This document shows, one piece after another, positions 30,815-39,024 of a DNA stretch of 64,000 bases. The stretch comes from Pseudomonas sp. NFR16 (GTDB lineage Bacteria > Pseudomonadota > Gammaproteobacteria > Pseudomonadales > Pseudomonadaceae). The DNA is taken from NCBI RefSeq assembly GCF_900108875.1, contig NZ_FNYJ01000001.1, positions 1,729,387-1,793,386 of the forward strand. The letters are read 5' to 3'. Numbering within the stretch: position 1 is the stretch's first letter; each line of letters opens with the position of its first letter. The notes beneath the pieces are model-generated. The model was not told the DNA's origin. It did no database searches and saw nothing but the letters and a program-made list of their open reading frames with translations. The translations under genes and the position numbers were made by a program.

Positions 30815-30840
30815 AAACCCCACGTTTTTGAGTGGGGTTT
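30815..30840. terminator. Rho-independent terminator
   Basis: AAACCCCAC, loop GTTTTTGA, GTGGGGTTT. This is a strong symmetric stem with A and T tails, so it can work in both directions. It ends the short Ig-like gene. Confidence 0.85.
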
Positions 30841-31197
30841 CTGTCAACAAAATCACAGGAGCAAATTATTTTAATTTATTTTGTGCACACTCCTTCCTCA
30901 AAACCTACAGCTCCATCAGACATGTCCGAAGAGCTAGCAAATTTGAGTTCTCTGTAACATATAAATATATATTGATTTCCCAGTAAAAACGCGGAAACAC
31001 CCCGGCCTACACAAAGACGAAATACATTCAAGAGGCAGTTTCTGAGTCGCAATGCTATGTAATCCCTTGCAGGGCTGTCATTTGACAGTCTTCTGCTGCG
31101 AACACACCATAGACATCTGTAGCGCAGAGTCCTACATAGACATTCATCGATCCAAATCTTTTAATCCTCGCAACCGCGATATGATCAAGGAGTTCCA
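30841..31197. other. AT-rich spacer
   Basis: A strongly AT-rich stretch (for example TTATTTTAATTTATTTTGTG and ATATAAATATATATTGATTT) between two Ig-like module genes. It probably holds the promoter of the gene at 31198, whose ribosome site is AAGGAG at about 31189. A short palindrome, TGTCATTTGACA, lies at about 31077-31088. No gene was found. Confidence 0.5.
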
Positions 31198-31854
31198 ATG
31201 GAAGACGAGAAGGATATCCAGTCACCAGGCGATCCGGATGGAACGCCATCCGGCATCAATAAGGAACCAGAACAACCGGCGATGAATGCCGATGCACCGA
31301 GCAGCGAACCGCCCGCGGACGCCTCAGTGCCGCTGTACGAAGAGTTTCACGCCGTGCCCGCGCCTAAAAAGACTGCGTCGGAAACCGCGCTTTGCTACGC
31401 GGAATACCTGCACAACGCGCCGGGCTTTCCCTGGAAACAGGAGCAGGCGTTGCTTGATCCGACACCCAGCTTCGAAGCTCCGTACATCACAGGTGCCAGC
31501 GCCGACCGTCTAACGGACAGCGAGTTGATTTCGGGGATTTTTCTCAATATTCCCAGGTCGCCAAGGCTCTGGGTCGGGGATCAGCTGAAGCTGCGCTGGG
31601 GGCACAACACGTTCTATACCACCATCGGAGAATCCAAAGGCCGTAACGGCCCCCGGTTGATTCAGTACCTGAACAACGAATCCCTGGCCGATTACGACAA
31701 CGGGCTCGTCGAGGTGCGGTATGAAGTGGTGCGACGTTCCCGGCTTGTCGGCATCTCTGAAACCCTGACCATCAATCTGCACCGGGAGGGCGCGCGACGT
31801 CGCCGATCCGCAAACCGTACCCGGGCCATACGCCGCCGCAGGGCGCCCCGATAA
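31198..31854 (+). CDS. Ig-like module protein with Arg-rich C-terminus
   Basis: A 218-residue protein. The first 60 residues are acidic and rich in Pro, Ser and Ala and look disordered. Residues about 90-195 form a single module similar to modules C/D of the neighbouring large paralogues: compare VGDQLKLRWGHNTFYTTIGE...GLVEVRYEVVRRS here with NLFWGDQQRLQWHQINEED...SEIPVRYTVTRAG there. The last 25 residues are very basic (REGARRRRSANRTRAIRRRR). That tail is unlike its relatives and could be a nucleic-acid or membrane-binding tail, or the result of a frameshift. There is no signal peptide. The function is unknown. Confidence 0.68.
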   Translation: MEDEKDIQSPGDPDGTPSGINKEPEQPAMNADAPSSEPPADASVPLYEEFHAVPAPKKTASETALCYAEYLHNAPGFPWKQEQALLDPTPSFEAPYITGASADRLTDSELISGIFLNIPRSPRLWVGDQLKLRWGHNTFYTTIGESKGRNGPRLIQYLNNESLADYDNGLVEVRYEVVRRSRLVGISETLTINLHREGARRRRSANRTRAIRRRRAPR

Positions 31855-31895
31855 CTCAACTACAGCGAGCACCACCGCAAGCTCGCATGAAAAAA

Positions 31896-31923
31896 GCCCC
31901 GGCTGCATGTCTGCAGCCGGGGC
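31896..31923. terminator. Bidirectional terminator between convergent genes
   Basis: GCCCCGGCTGCA, loop TGTC, TGCAGCCGGGGC. This is a perfect 12-bp stem, preceded by AAAAAA, which gives the T run for the leftward autotransporter gene. It lies between the ends of two convergent genes. Confidence 0.88.
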
Positions 31924-31954
31924 CATTACCGCCAGAGATCAATCGATGCTGCGA

Positions 31955-34240
31955 TCAGAATGCCAGACGCAGGCCCACATTCGCGCCCCACGGCTGCTCG
32001 ACGTGCTCACCCTTCATGTAGTCGAAGTCGGCATGGACTTGCAGCCGCTCCGACAACGAAACCGACACCCCGGCGCCCAGCTCTGCCCGCGAGCCGAACA
32101 GGCCGTTATCGAAACGCTGACCGTTGACCTTCACCTCGTTGTTGCGAGAGAACTCATGAGCCAGCGCAGCGCGCACATAGGGCTGCACCACCCCGCCGTC
32201 CTCAAGCACAAAGCTGCGGCCGACCGTACTGCCGATCTTGCCAAGCACCGACTGCGTACGACCGGTGTCGGCCTGCAGTCCGTTGTCGAGCGTGTAGCTG
32301 TCGCCGTCGATCCAGACGCTGGACATCTGCACGAAAGGCTCGACAAAGTATCCGTCGGCAAGCTTGACGTGCTTGCCCACTTCAATCGAGCCACCCAAGG
32401 CCGTGTTGCTGTAATCGCCTTTGGCCTTGGTGCCATCGCTCATCGCAACGTTCGATTCGTTGTGGAACTGGTTGAGCTTCAGCACGCCGTCAACGTAATA
32501 GCCGTCGTCCGACAGCCAGGTGCCGTAAGCACCGACGTAATAGCTGTCGACCTGACCGGACGTCCCTCTGCCGATGTCCAGATCGGACTTGCTGTAACCG
32601 CCCATCACACCGACCATCAAATGCCCGTCGCTGACCGGCACAGGCGCGTCGGCACCGAACGACAAGCCCTGCTGCTTCTGTTCATAGCTGACGCCGGAGT
32701 CGAGCGATGCGTTGAACCGGTTGCCGTAGCTGCGCATCCAGCCGCCGCCCTCCTCGCTGCCCCGCACCTCGCCGAGGCGACTGCGCAACGTCGTCAACTC
32801 ACTGTTCCAGACCGTCGGCGCGGCATTGAACAATGCCAACGCACTCTGCGTGGAAGGACTGATCACCTTGCCGGAACCGACAATGAACCAGTCAGTGCCC
32901 TGGCGCTGAAGCTCGTAGGAATACACCCCAAGGTCCGCGCGGCCACCCACCAGGCCAAACTCGGCATTGCCACCTTCGGTATGAACCACCCGCAACGCCT
33001 CGAAACTCTCCGGCACCGCTTCGACACCGGTGTTTTGCACGCGCAACCGGTAACGACCCTCCGCTTTCCCGGCAACATCGAGCAGATCACCTTCGCCGCT
33101 GTCCAGGTTGATGCGCATGTCGAACAACCCACGCCCCGACAACGACTCAAGCTTAAGAGAATGGAAACCTTCTCCGGAAAAACCAATGCTTCCGCTATCC
33201 ATTGCCAGCGCTTTCACGCTGTTATCCGCGTCTATTTGCCAGTGACCGCTTGAGTCGATGATCAATGAGTTTGCATTGATGATGTTGCCATCGAGACGGC
33301 CATGATTACGCAGAATGACATTCAGTGTACTGGTGTCATCGGCAACGAAATCGCCGGTGAGGCTGCTGTTATTGACTTCTACCTTGGCCGTGCTTTCAAG
33401 GTTCACGTTAACGAGCTGCCCGTTCCCTGACTTCAGAGAACTGCCATTGCGTATGATTATGTTCGCGGACGTTTTATCGTTAAGCGCCAAGGATCGCTTG
33501 GTGACGTCAATCGCAGGACCGCTAATCCCCGTAACCTTTGAATTATCGATTTCCAAAAGATTTGTCTGCGCGATTAAACCATGGGTGCCGTTTATCAAAC
33601 GAACTCCCACATCATCTCCGATGACATGACTGGACTCAGCTATCAAAGCTTCGCCGCCGGACAATTTAATTCCTCCGTTACCTTCAAAGTGCTGCGACAA
33701 TCCATTTCCAGTCACCCTGGTATTGTAAAGGCGAAGTTTGCCATTCGCGGAAACCATTACGCCATATCCAGCGCCAGTGAGTTCGCTGCCCGATGCATTC
33801 ATCGTTGCACCTGAGCTCACATCCTGTGCGTCCATGATCAATTCAACGGCAGCACCGTCCGATCGGCTGACTGCCGATCCACGGACATTCGCAAAGCCTC
33901 CAATGATATCAATCCCTTCATGGACTACCCCTCCATCTATATTCAAGTCAGACTTTTGAACCCCGACCCAATCGGCCTGCCCACCCTGTGAAATATTTAA
34001 AACGGCCTGATTCTTTGCGAGGTAACTCCCACTTCCCATCGACGAATCCACTGTGTATGTGGTGCCGTCAATCTCAATAACAGGCCGCTGAAGATTTGCT
34101 GCCGTCCACCCTCGAAAAATCCCCAGAGCCGAAGACACGTTTCCGAGATCCGGATGAAATGACTCCGTTGCAGTGACCCAAGGCGAAATGAAGCCCACCG
34201 AGATCATAAGCACTCGACGCCTGAAAACAACCTTATTCAT
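31955..34240 (-). CDS. Autotransporter (type Va) with pertactin-like passenger
   Basis: A 761-residue outer-membrane autotransporter. The signal peptide MNKVVFRRRVLMISVGFISP is at residues 1 to about 24. The passenger (about 30-470) is a beta-helix of short repeats with many G, N, S and V residues (for example SGATMNASGSELTGAGYGVMVSANG), and a pertactin-like end at about 400-470. The C-terminal barrel (about 490-761) starts near GGGWMRSYGN and ends VGLRLAF, with the terminal phenylalanine used for BamA-dependent insertion. No protease triad was seen in the passenger, so an adhesin or surface antigen is likely. The ATG at 34240 is chosen because it begins the signal; an upstream in-frame start at 34318 would bury it. 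It lies in reverse orientation inside the Ig-like gene cluster. Confidence 0.9.
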   Translation of the reverse strand: MNKVVFRRRVLMISVGFISPWVTATESFHPDLGNVSSALGIFRGWTAANLQRPVIEIDGTTYTVDSSMGSGSYLAKNQAVLNISQGGQADWVGVQKSDLNIDGGVVHEGIDIIGGFANVRGSAVSRSDGAAVELIMDAQDVSSGATMNASGSELTGAGYGVMVSANGKLRLYNTRVTGNGLSQHFEGNGGIKLSGGEALIAESSHVIGDDVGVRLINGTHGLIAQTNLLEIDNSKVTGISGPAIDVTKRSLALNDKTSANIIIRNGSSLKSGNGQLVNVNLESTAKVEVNNSSLTGDFVADDTSTLNVILRNHGRLDGNIINANSLIIDSSGHWQIDADNSVKALAMDSGSIGFSGEGFHSLKLESLSGRGLFDMRINLDSGEGDLLDVAGKAEGRYRLRVQNTGVEAVPESFEALRVVHTEGGNAEFGLVGGRADLGVYSYELQRQGTDWFIVGSGKVISPSTQSALALFNAAPTVWNSELTTLRSRLGEVRGSEEGGGWMRSYGNRFNASLDSGVSYEQKQQGLSFGADAPVPVSDGHLMVGVMGGYSKSDLDIGRGTSGQVDSYYVGAYGTWLSDDGYYVDGVLKLNQFHNESNVAMSDGTKAKGDYSNTALGGSIEVGKHVKLADGYFVEPFVQMSSVWIDGDSYTLDNGLQADTGRTQSVLGKIGSTVGRSFVLEDGGVVQPYVRAALAHEFSRNNEVKVNGQRFDNGLFGSRAELGAGVSVSLSERLQVHADFDYMKGEHVEQPWGANVGLRLAF

Positions 34241-34320
34241 TCCTACGGACACGACCTTACTCCTACAGTTGAATGCAAATTCTTGTAGAAGGTGATCGAG
34301 CACTGAAAAATATTTCATTT

Positions 34321-34336
34321 TTTCCTACGTAGGAAA
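34321..34336. promoter_or_regulatory. Perfect 16-bp palindrome upstream of the autotransporter
   Basis: TTTCCTACGTAGGAAA is a perfect inverted repeat 80 bases before the autotransporter start. The half site TCCTAC recurs at about 34241, 34260 and 34444, so this may be an operator for a dimeric regulator. No regulator gene lies nearby. Confidence 0.55.
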
Positions 34337-34601
34337 TTTCCTAAAAGCATGAGGCTTTTGCCTGACGCAAAAAAACCTCGCATCCCCGACTCTGCTGCGT
34401 AACGAAGGAAAAATGCGCATGACTTCCGCGGCATGTTTTTTGTCTTCCTACAAATATACAGATGGGACTACAAAACACCGGCATGCCTGCGGTTGCACCG
34501 GATATAGAAACAGTATTAGGTAATTAAGAACTAGGGAGCTCCCTGGTCGCCCGAAGCAAAAGCCGGGCTTTGAAGCCGAAGAAAAAAATCAAAGGATATT
34601 T
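34337..34601. other. Divergent promoter region
   Basis: This AT-rich region serves the leftward autotransporter and the rightward Ig-like gene. It contains the 12-bp palindrome AGGGAGCTCCCT (34533-34544) and a small hairpin AAAGCCGGGCTTT (34559-34571). The ribosome site AAAGGATATTT sits directly before the ATG at 34602. The hairpins fall in the probable leader of the rightward mRNA and may affect its translation. Confidence 0.45.
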
Positions 34602-36470
34602 ATGAAATTCGCAAACCAAAAACCTACCGTTATTTCCCTGCGTTCCAGTCGTGCGCCTGTTCCCATTGCTGCCCCTGACGTCGCAGTTGCATTCCACGAC
34701 GCCGACGATTTGGGACTGATTCCCGTATCGGCACTTGGCGCTCCCATAACTGTAGATCTCACTGTTTGGGAGGGGGCGGAAGAAAGATATGTCTATCAAT
34801 TGCTATGGGACGGCGAGCCGCATGGTCCGGAAAAAGAGATTACTTCTTCTGAACAGCCGGGCGATCCGCTGACATTGGAGATCCCGGTCGCACTGCAAAC
34901 CAACGGTCGCCATAGTCTTGCCTTTCGCACCTATAGCCCAAACACCACCGTAGAGGACGAATCCGCTGTGTTCCCGGTCGTCATTGACCGATCGGCGCCG
35001 GGCAAACCCCTGCTAGCTGCTATTCAATTTCCGGTAGAAGTTCAGAATGGTCTTACTGCGGCGGAACTGGAGCAACTCGGCGACAAGCTTGACGTCGAGA
35101 TTGCGGGATATACGGGCATGGCCAAACATGACGTTATCAAAACCTACTGGGGCGACGTCTTGGGACCAACCGCAACGGTCACTGAAAATGATATGGGTTT
35201 GAATAAGGTTTCGTTCGACTTCCCTAAAGATTTCCTTGACTCCATCGAACCGGGTCCGCATGCCGTTAAATACAACGTCACCGATCGCGCCGGTAACGTC
35301 TCCGAGTATTCAGTCGAAGTCACTATTCTCCTGCTACTGACGCAAATCCCTACCGATTACCCGGCGCCGCTCGTTGATCCTTCGATAGGTGATCTCATCG
35401 ATCACGCCGAAGCCCGTCCCGGCGTCAAAGTAGATGTACCCCATTATCCAGGTGCCACCGAGTTCGATCTCATTACACTTTTCTGGGGAGCGGACAAACC
35501 TATGCTTCCGGTTCAAATCGCCCCAGGAGACGAGAATGAGCAGATTGTTCTGTCTGTTCGCGTTCCGTACGAGACGATTGCAGCAACTCCTATCGGACAA
35601 GTAGAAATCACTTACAGCGTTTCGCGCCAGAACCAGCTTAATGGCTCCTCTCTTCCGGCCCAAGTGGATGTGTTCATTACATTGCCAATTGCTGAACCGA
35701 TGACGGCGCCTGTCATTCAAGGTACCAGCGTCCAGAACCCTGATAAAACCGATAATTTTATTGACGAGGATGACTACGAGCTGAACGGTCGTGCGATTGT
35801 TGAGTGGACTGACGAATTTGAGGTCAATGACGATCTCAATTTGTTCTGGGGAGATCAACAGCGGCTCCAGTGGCACCAAATCAATGAAGAAGACGTTGCT
35901 CAAAAGCGCGATTTGATTATTCCTATCGCTAACTCAATCATGAAAGCGCAAGGTACTGGCTCGGAAATCCCAGTGCGCTACACAGTGACGCGTGCGGGCA
36001 ACCCGAACTCAGCTGCATCCCCTGCCCAGAAGGTGACTGTCAGATCCAAAGAAGAGTTGCCAGGTGGTCCTGACGGTATTGACGGTCCCACTTTCGTCGT
36101 GACTCCAGCCGGCTATATCTCACTAATTGTGGCACCAGATGGGACAGAAGGCAGCGTAGCGCCTTACCTGAACATTGCAGAAAATCAAAAACTGTTCTTC
36201 ACCTTCAAAGGATTTGACCTGAATAACAATCCCATTGAGGCAGCGACCTATACAGCAAGCCGCGAACTTGATGATCGTGACGTGGTAGAAGGCTATAAGT
36301 TCAAAGTCCCCTTCAATACCCTTAGGACCATTTGCCGAGGCTATTGCGAAGCATACATTCGGGTTGAACCCGCGCCAGGTAGCAATCAGAGCGCTGTGAC
36401 TTCCAGAATTACACGAGTACCCGTTGACATGCGCCGCACCAATGAAAGCGTGTGCAGCATTAGCGCATAA
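34602..36470 (+). CDS. Multi-module Ig-like protein (modules A-B-C-D-E)
   Basis: A 622-residue protein with no signal peptide and no membrane helix. It reads as five beta-sandwich modules of 95-140 residues. A is about 40-135 (ITVDLTVWEGAEERYVYQL...VVIDRSAPGKP) and B about 136-250 (AGYTGMAKHDVIKTYWGDV...YNVTDRAGNVSEYS). C is about 251-365 (DLITLFWGADKPM...ITYSVSRQN) and D about 366-480 (DDLNLFWGDQQRLQW...VRYTVTRAG). E is about 481-622 and differs, with a closing TICRGYCEAYIRVEP. Four cysteines are confined to the last 75 residues. Modules A and B match the proteins at 30110 and 36530. The gene is AT-richer than the chromosome for its whole length. The function is unknown; repeats of Ig-like modules are common in adhesins and in secreted or phage structural proteins. 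Confidence 0.78.
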   Translation: MKFANQKPTVISLRSSRAPVPIAAPDVAVAFHDADDLGLIPVSALGAPITVDLTVWEGAEERYVYQLLWDGEPHGPEKEITSSEQPGDPLTLEIPVALQTNGRHSLAFRTYSPNTTVEDESAVFPVVIDRSAPGKPLLAAIQFPVEVQNGLTAAELEQLGDKLDVEIAGYTGMAKHDVIKTYWGDVLGPTATVTENDMGLNKVSFDFPKDFLDSIEPGPHAVKYNVTDRAGNVSEYSVEVTILLLLTQIPTDYPAPLVDPSIGDLIDHAEARPGVKVDVPHYPGATEFDLITLFWGADKPMLPVQIAPGDENEQIVLSVRVPYETIAATPIGQVEITYSVSRQNQLNGSSLPAQVDVFITLPIAEPMTAPVIQGTSVQNPDKTDNFIDEDDYELNGRAIVEWTDEFEVNDDLNLFWGDQQRLQWHQINEEDVAQKRDLIIPIANSIMKAQGTGSEIPVRYTVTRAGNPNSAASPAQKVTVRSKEELPGGPDGIDGPTFVVTPAGYISLIVAPDGTEGSVAPYLNIAENQKLFFTFKGFDLNNNPIEAATYTASRELDDRDVVEGYKFKVPFNTLRTICRGYCEAYIRVEPAPGSNQSAVTSRITRVPVDMRRTNESVCSISA

Positions 36471-36484
36471 ACCTCTTCATCAAG

Positions 36485-36506
36485 GCCGGGGGAACTAGCC
36501 CCCGGC
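36485..36506. repeat. Intercistronic GC-rich hairpin
   Basis: GCCGGGGG, loop AACTAG, CCCCCGGC. This is a perfect 8-bp stem in the 59-base gap between two Ig-like genes, with no T run after it. It may be a weak terminator or an mRNA stability or processing element that makes unequal expression of the two genes possible. Confidence 0.65.
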
Positions 36507-36529
36507 ATCTAACAGTAAGGATACATACC

Positions 36530-38443
36530 TTGACCCTATCAACGCATAACACCCAACCAAGAGCCCCTATTCCTCTGGAGCTTCCGAAAGTTCCCGCAGC
36601 ATTGGAAAACGGTGTAATTCCGTTGGACGATTTGTCCGCCCCCATTAAAGTGACTTTTCCCGTATGGCCCGCGGCTGAGCCCGGTTATACCTATCAGTTG
36701 GTCTTTGACCGCATCTCAGTAGGGCCGGAAAAAACAATTACAGATTCGGATAAACCTGGAGATCTCCTTGAGGTTGAAATTCCGGTGGCATTGTTTACGG
36801 AGGGACCACACAAAGTATCGTACCGTATTTACAGCCCCACCACTGAGTACGAAGTTTTCTCCGACTCCGTCACCATCCTGATCGACAAAACCGCCCCAGG
36901 CGCCCCACAACTCGCCCCCATCATCTTCCCCGACGCCGTCCAGAACGGTCTGACGTCGTCGGAACTGGAAATGCTGAACAACGTTCTGCCCGGCAAGATC
37001 GCCAGTTACAGCGGGATGGCGGTGGGTGATGTGATTCGCACCTATTGGGGTCCGGTTGAGGGGCCGATGGCGTTCGTGGATGCGAACGACATGGGTTTGA
37101 ACCGCGTGATGGTGGATTTCACCCGCAGTTTCCTGGAGCAGGCGGACGGCCTGAACGCCGCGGTGTTTTATACCGTGACGGATCAGGCAGGCAATGTGTC
37201 GATGCCGTCGGATTCGATTTCGATCCAGCTGCAGCTTTCGATGCTCAAACCGCTGCCCGCACCTGTTATCGCCGAGGCGAAAGGCGACACGCTGGACCCG
37301 GCGGATACCCTCAATGGCGCGACGCTGAACGTCGCGGCCAGCGCGAACCTGCGTGAAGGTGAGACGGTGATTGCGCGATTCGAAGGCCCAAAAGGCAGCG
37401 AACAGAAAGAGAAGCGCATTCTGCCGGACGAGGCCGGAATGGCGGTGTCGCTGGTATTCAGCAGGCCGCTGGTGACCGCCAACGACGGGCAGCAGGTCGA
37501 GGTGTCTTACAGCGTCACGCGCGCCAGCGGCATTGTGCAGGATTCGGAAACGCTGCCGCTGACGGTCATGAGTGCGGCGCTGGAGCTGCCAGCGCCGACC
37601 ATGGACACCGTGGGTCCCGACGGCATTTTGCGCCCTTCGCTGATTACCGGCTGGGATGCGATGGTGCGCGTCAGCTACCGCGACATGCAGGCGAACGATC
37701 TCGTCAAGGCGCGTTGGGTGGGCAAGACCACGTTCGACACCGGCATGAAGAATGTGGGCGGCATGACTGAACTGGTGTTCGGCATTCCGAAAATGCTCAT
37801 TCAGCAAAGTGAGGGCGGCAGCGCATCGGTGACCTATTTCGTCATCCGTAACGGCGTCGAAATGGAGTCGCAGACGCTGGCATTGACGGTCCGCGAAGGC
37901 ATGATGGTCGACACGACGCCGGTGACCTTGCCCGGCAAGATCTATCTGATCCCGGGTCATCCGGACCTGCTCCCTTCGTTCCCGAGTGGCACGACGATCA
38001 AACGTGTTCCCAGCGGCGGCCTTGCGCCGTACACCTTCACCACCAGCGATGCGAAGGTGGCAAAAGTGGACGCAGAAGGCCTGGTATCGGTACGCGGCAA
38101 AGGTGTGGCAACCATCAGCGTGACCGACGCGTCGGGTGACTCGAAAAGCTATGTCGTCACGGTCACTGGCGTGATCGAATGCCACGGCGTCGGGTCTGGC
38201 AACTACACGCAAGTCTCCAATGGCGCGGCTCGCGTGGGCGGCCGCATCCCGAGTATTCACGAGCTGATCGAAATCCATAACGCCTATGGCAATCGCTGGC
38301 CGATGGGCAACGCCAACTATTGGTCGTCCACCGTTGCCAAGAATGTGCTGGGCGCCAAATGGTATTACGTAAAGAATCTGATTACCGGCAAGGACTACAA
38401 GCTGCTGCACATCAATAACAGCCTGGGCGTGGCAATTCGCTGA
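36530..38443 (+). CDS. Ig-like module protein with Big_2 and Lcl/DUF1566-like C-terminus
   Basis: A 637-residue protein, probably starting at TTG 36530 with AAGGA eight bases upstream. Modules A (about 20-115, IKVTFPVWPAAEPGYTYQL) and B (about 116-235, ASYSGMAVGDVIRTYWGPV...YTVTDQAGNVS) are paralogous to the two genes before it. C and D follow (ending VSYSVTRASG and VTYFVIRNG). A bacterial Ig-like group 2 domain comes next (about 475-545, YTFTTSDAKVAKVDAEGLVSVRGKGVATISVTD). The last 90 residues (NANYWSSTVAKNVLGAKWYYV...NNSLGVAIR) look like the Lcl/DUF1566 C-terminal domain seen in surface proteins. No signal peptide is visible. The first ~350 bases are AT-richer and the rest GC-rich, with the break near the IDKTAPGAPQLAPIIFP linker. 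Confidence 0.78.
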   Translation: MTLSTHNTQPRAPIPLELPKVPAALENGVIPLDDLSAPIKVTFPVWPAAEPGYTYQLVFDRISVGPEKTITDSDKPGDLLEVEIPVALFTEGPHKVSYRIYSPTTEYEVFSDSVTILIDKTAPGAPQLAPIIFPDAVQNGLTSSELEMLNNVLPGKIASYSGMAVGDVIRTYWGPVEGPMAFVDANDMGLNRVMVDFTRSFLEQADGLNAAVFYTVTDQAGNVSMPSDSISIQLQLSMLKPLPAPVIAEAKGDTLDPADTLNGATLNVAASANLREGETVIARFEGPKGSEQKEKRILPDEAGMAVSLVFSRPLVTANDGQQVEVSYSVTRASGIVQDSETLPLTVMSAALELPAPTMDTVGPDGILRPSLITGWDAMVRVSYRDMQANDLVKARWVGKTTFDTGMKNVGGMTELVFGIPKMLIQQSEGGSASVTYFVIRNGVEMESQTLALTVREGMMVDTTPVTLPGKIYLIPGHPDLLPSFPSGTTIKRVPSGGLAPYTFTTSDAKVAKVDAEGLVSVRGKGVATISVTDASGDSKSYVVTVTGVIECHGVGSGNYTQVSNGAARVGGRIPSIHELIEIHNAYGNRWPMGNANYWSSTVAKNVLGAKWYYVKNLITGKDYKLLHINNSLGVAIR

Positions 38444-38487
38444 TACCGGCGGATGATCAACCGCCGCCCAACACCCTGATTCCATGA

Positions 38488-38526
38488 CCCGGAGACGTGC
38501 GCCTGACGCAGCGTCTTCGGGTTGTT
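38488..38526 (+). terminator. Terminator after the Ig-like cluster
   Basis: CCCGGAGACGTGCG and CGCAGCGTCTTCGGG form a stem of about 14 pairs with one G-T pair and one bulge. The loop is CCTGA and the stem is followed by TTGTT. It lies in the gap after the last large Ig-like gene. Confidence 0.65.
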
Positions 38527-38550
38527 CGCGCAGACGAAGAACCCGCCACC

Positions 38551-39021
38551 ATGACTGATCCGGTTCACCACCATGTTGCAAAGCCCCAGGCCAGCGTCGA
38601 GCGGGACCACTTCGAAGCGTTGGTCAATGGCAGACCGTTCGTGTGCAGTCGGGTGGACAGCAGGTTTTGCCTGCGCGCCGAACTGGACGCCGCCCGACGT
38701 CGACGGATCTGGAAGATCAACGCGACGGGGCGGGTCGGCAACGATGGCACGACGTTCGGCGTGTTCATCGACCACTCACTCGCACCGGGCATCCATGACC
38801 TGAAAGGCAATACGCTGCTGACCGTGATCTATCACCTCACGCCCAAGCGTATGTCGCGCATTTATCACTCCGCGTATTTCCAGCAAGGCAGCATGACCTT
38901 GCTCGGATGCGCCGCCGGAGGACGCCTGCGGGGCACGTTTCACTTCGCCATTCCGGCAGTGGGCTTCTGGGTCAGTGAAGGCGTTTTCGATGTTGCCTGC
39001 CCGGACGACAGAGGCATCTGA
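38551..39021 (+). CDS. Hypothetical protein, 156 aa
   Basis: Not recognised. A 156-residue soluble protein starting MTDPVHHHVAKPQASVERDH. Its second half is beta-rich and aromatic (TTFGVFIDHSLAPGIHDLKGN, HFAIPAVGFWVSEGVFDVAC). Several hydrophobic strands alternate with glycine turns, which suggests a small beta-sandwich or lipocalin-like fold. Three cysteines are spread out. There is no signal peptide. It follows the Ig-like cluster but does not share their motif set. The ATG at 38551 is preferred over a GTG at 38497, which lies inside the terminator. Confidence 0.65.
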   Translation: MTDPVHHHVAKPQASVERDHFEALVNGRPFVCSRVDSRFCLRAELDAARRRRIWKINATGRVGNDGTTFGVFIDHSLAPGIHDLKGNTLLTVIYHLTPKRMSRIYHSAYFQQGSMTLLGCAAGGRLRGTFHFAIPAVGFWVSEGVFDVACPDDRGI

Positions 39022-39024
39022 CCG

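Noticed and set aside
31907-33253. 448-codon plus-strand frame inside the autotransporter gene
   Set aside because: It is antisense to the barrel domain, starts inside the terminator stem and has no ribosome site or motif.
36716-38581. 621-codon frame on the minus strand opposite the Ig-like gene at 36530
   Set aside because: The predicted protein is low-complexity (His, Arg, Gln) with no recognisable domain. The plus-strand product has clear paralogues next door.
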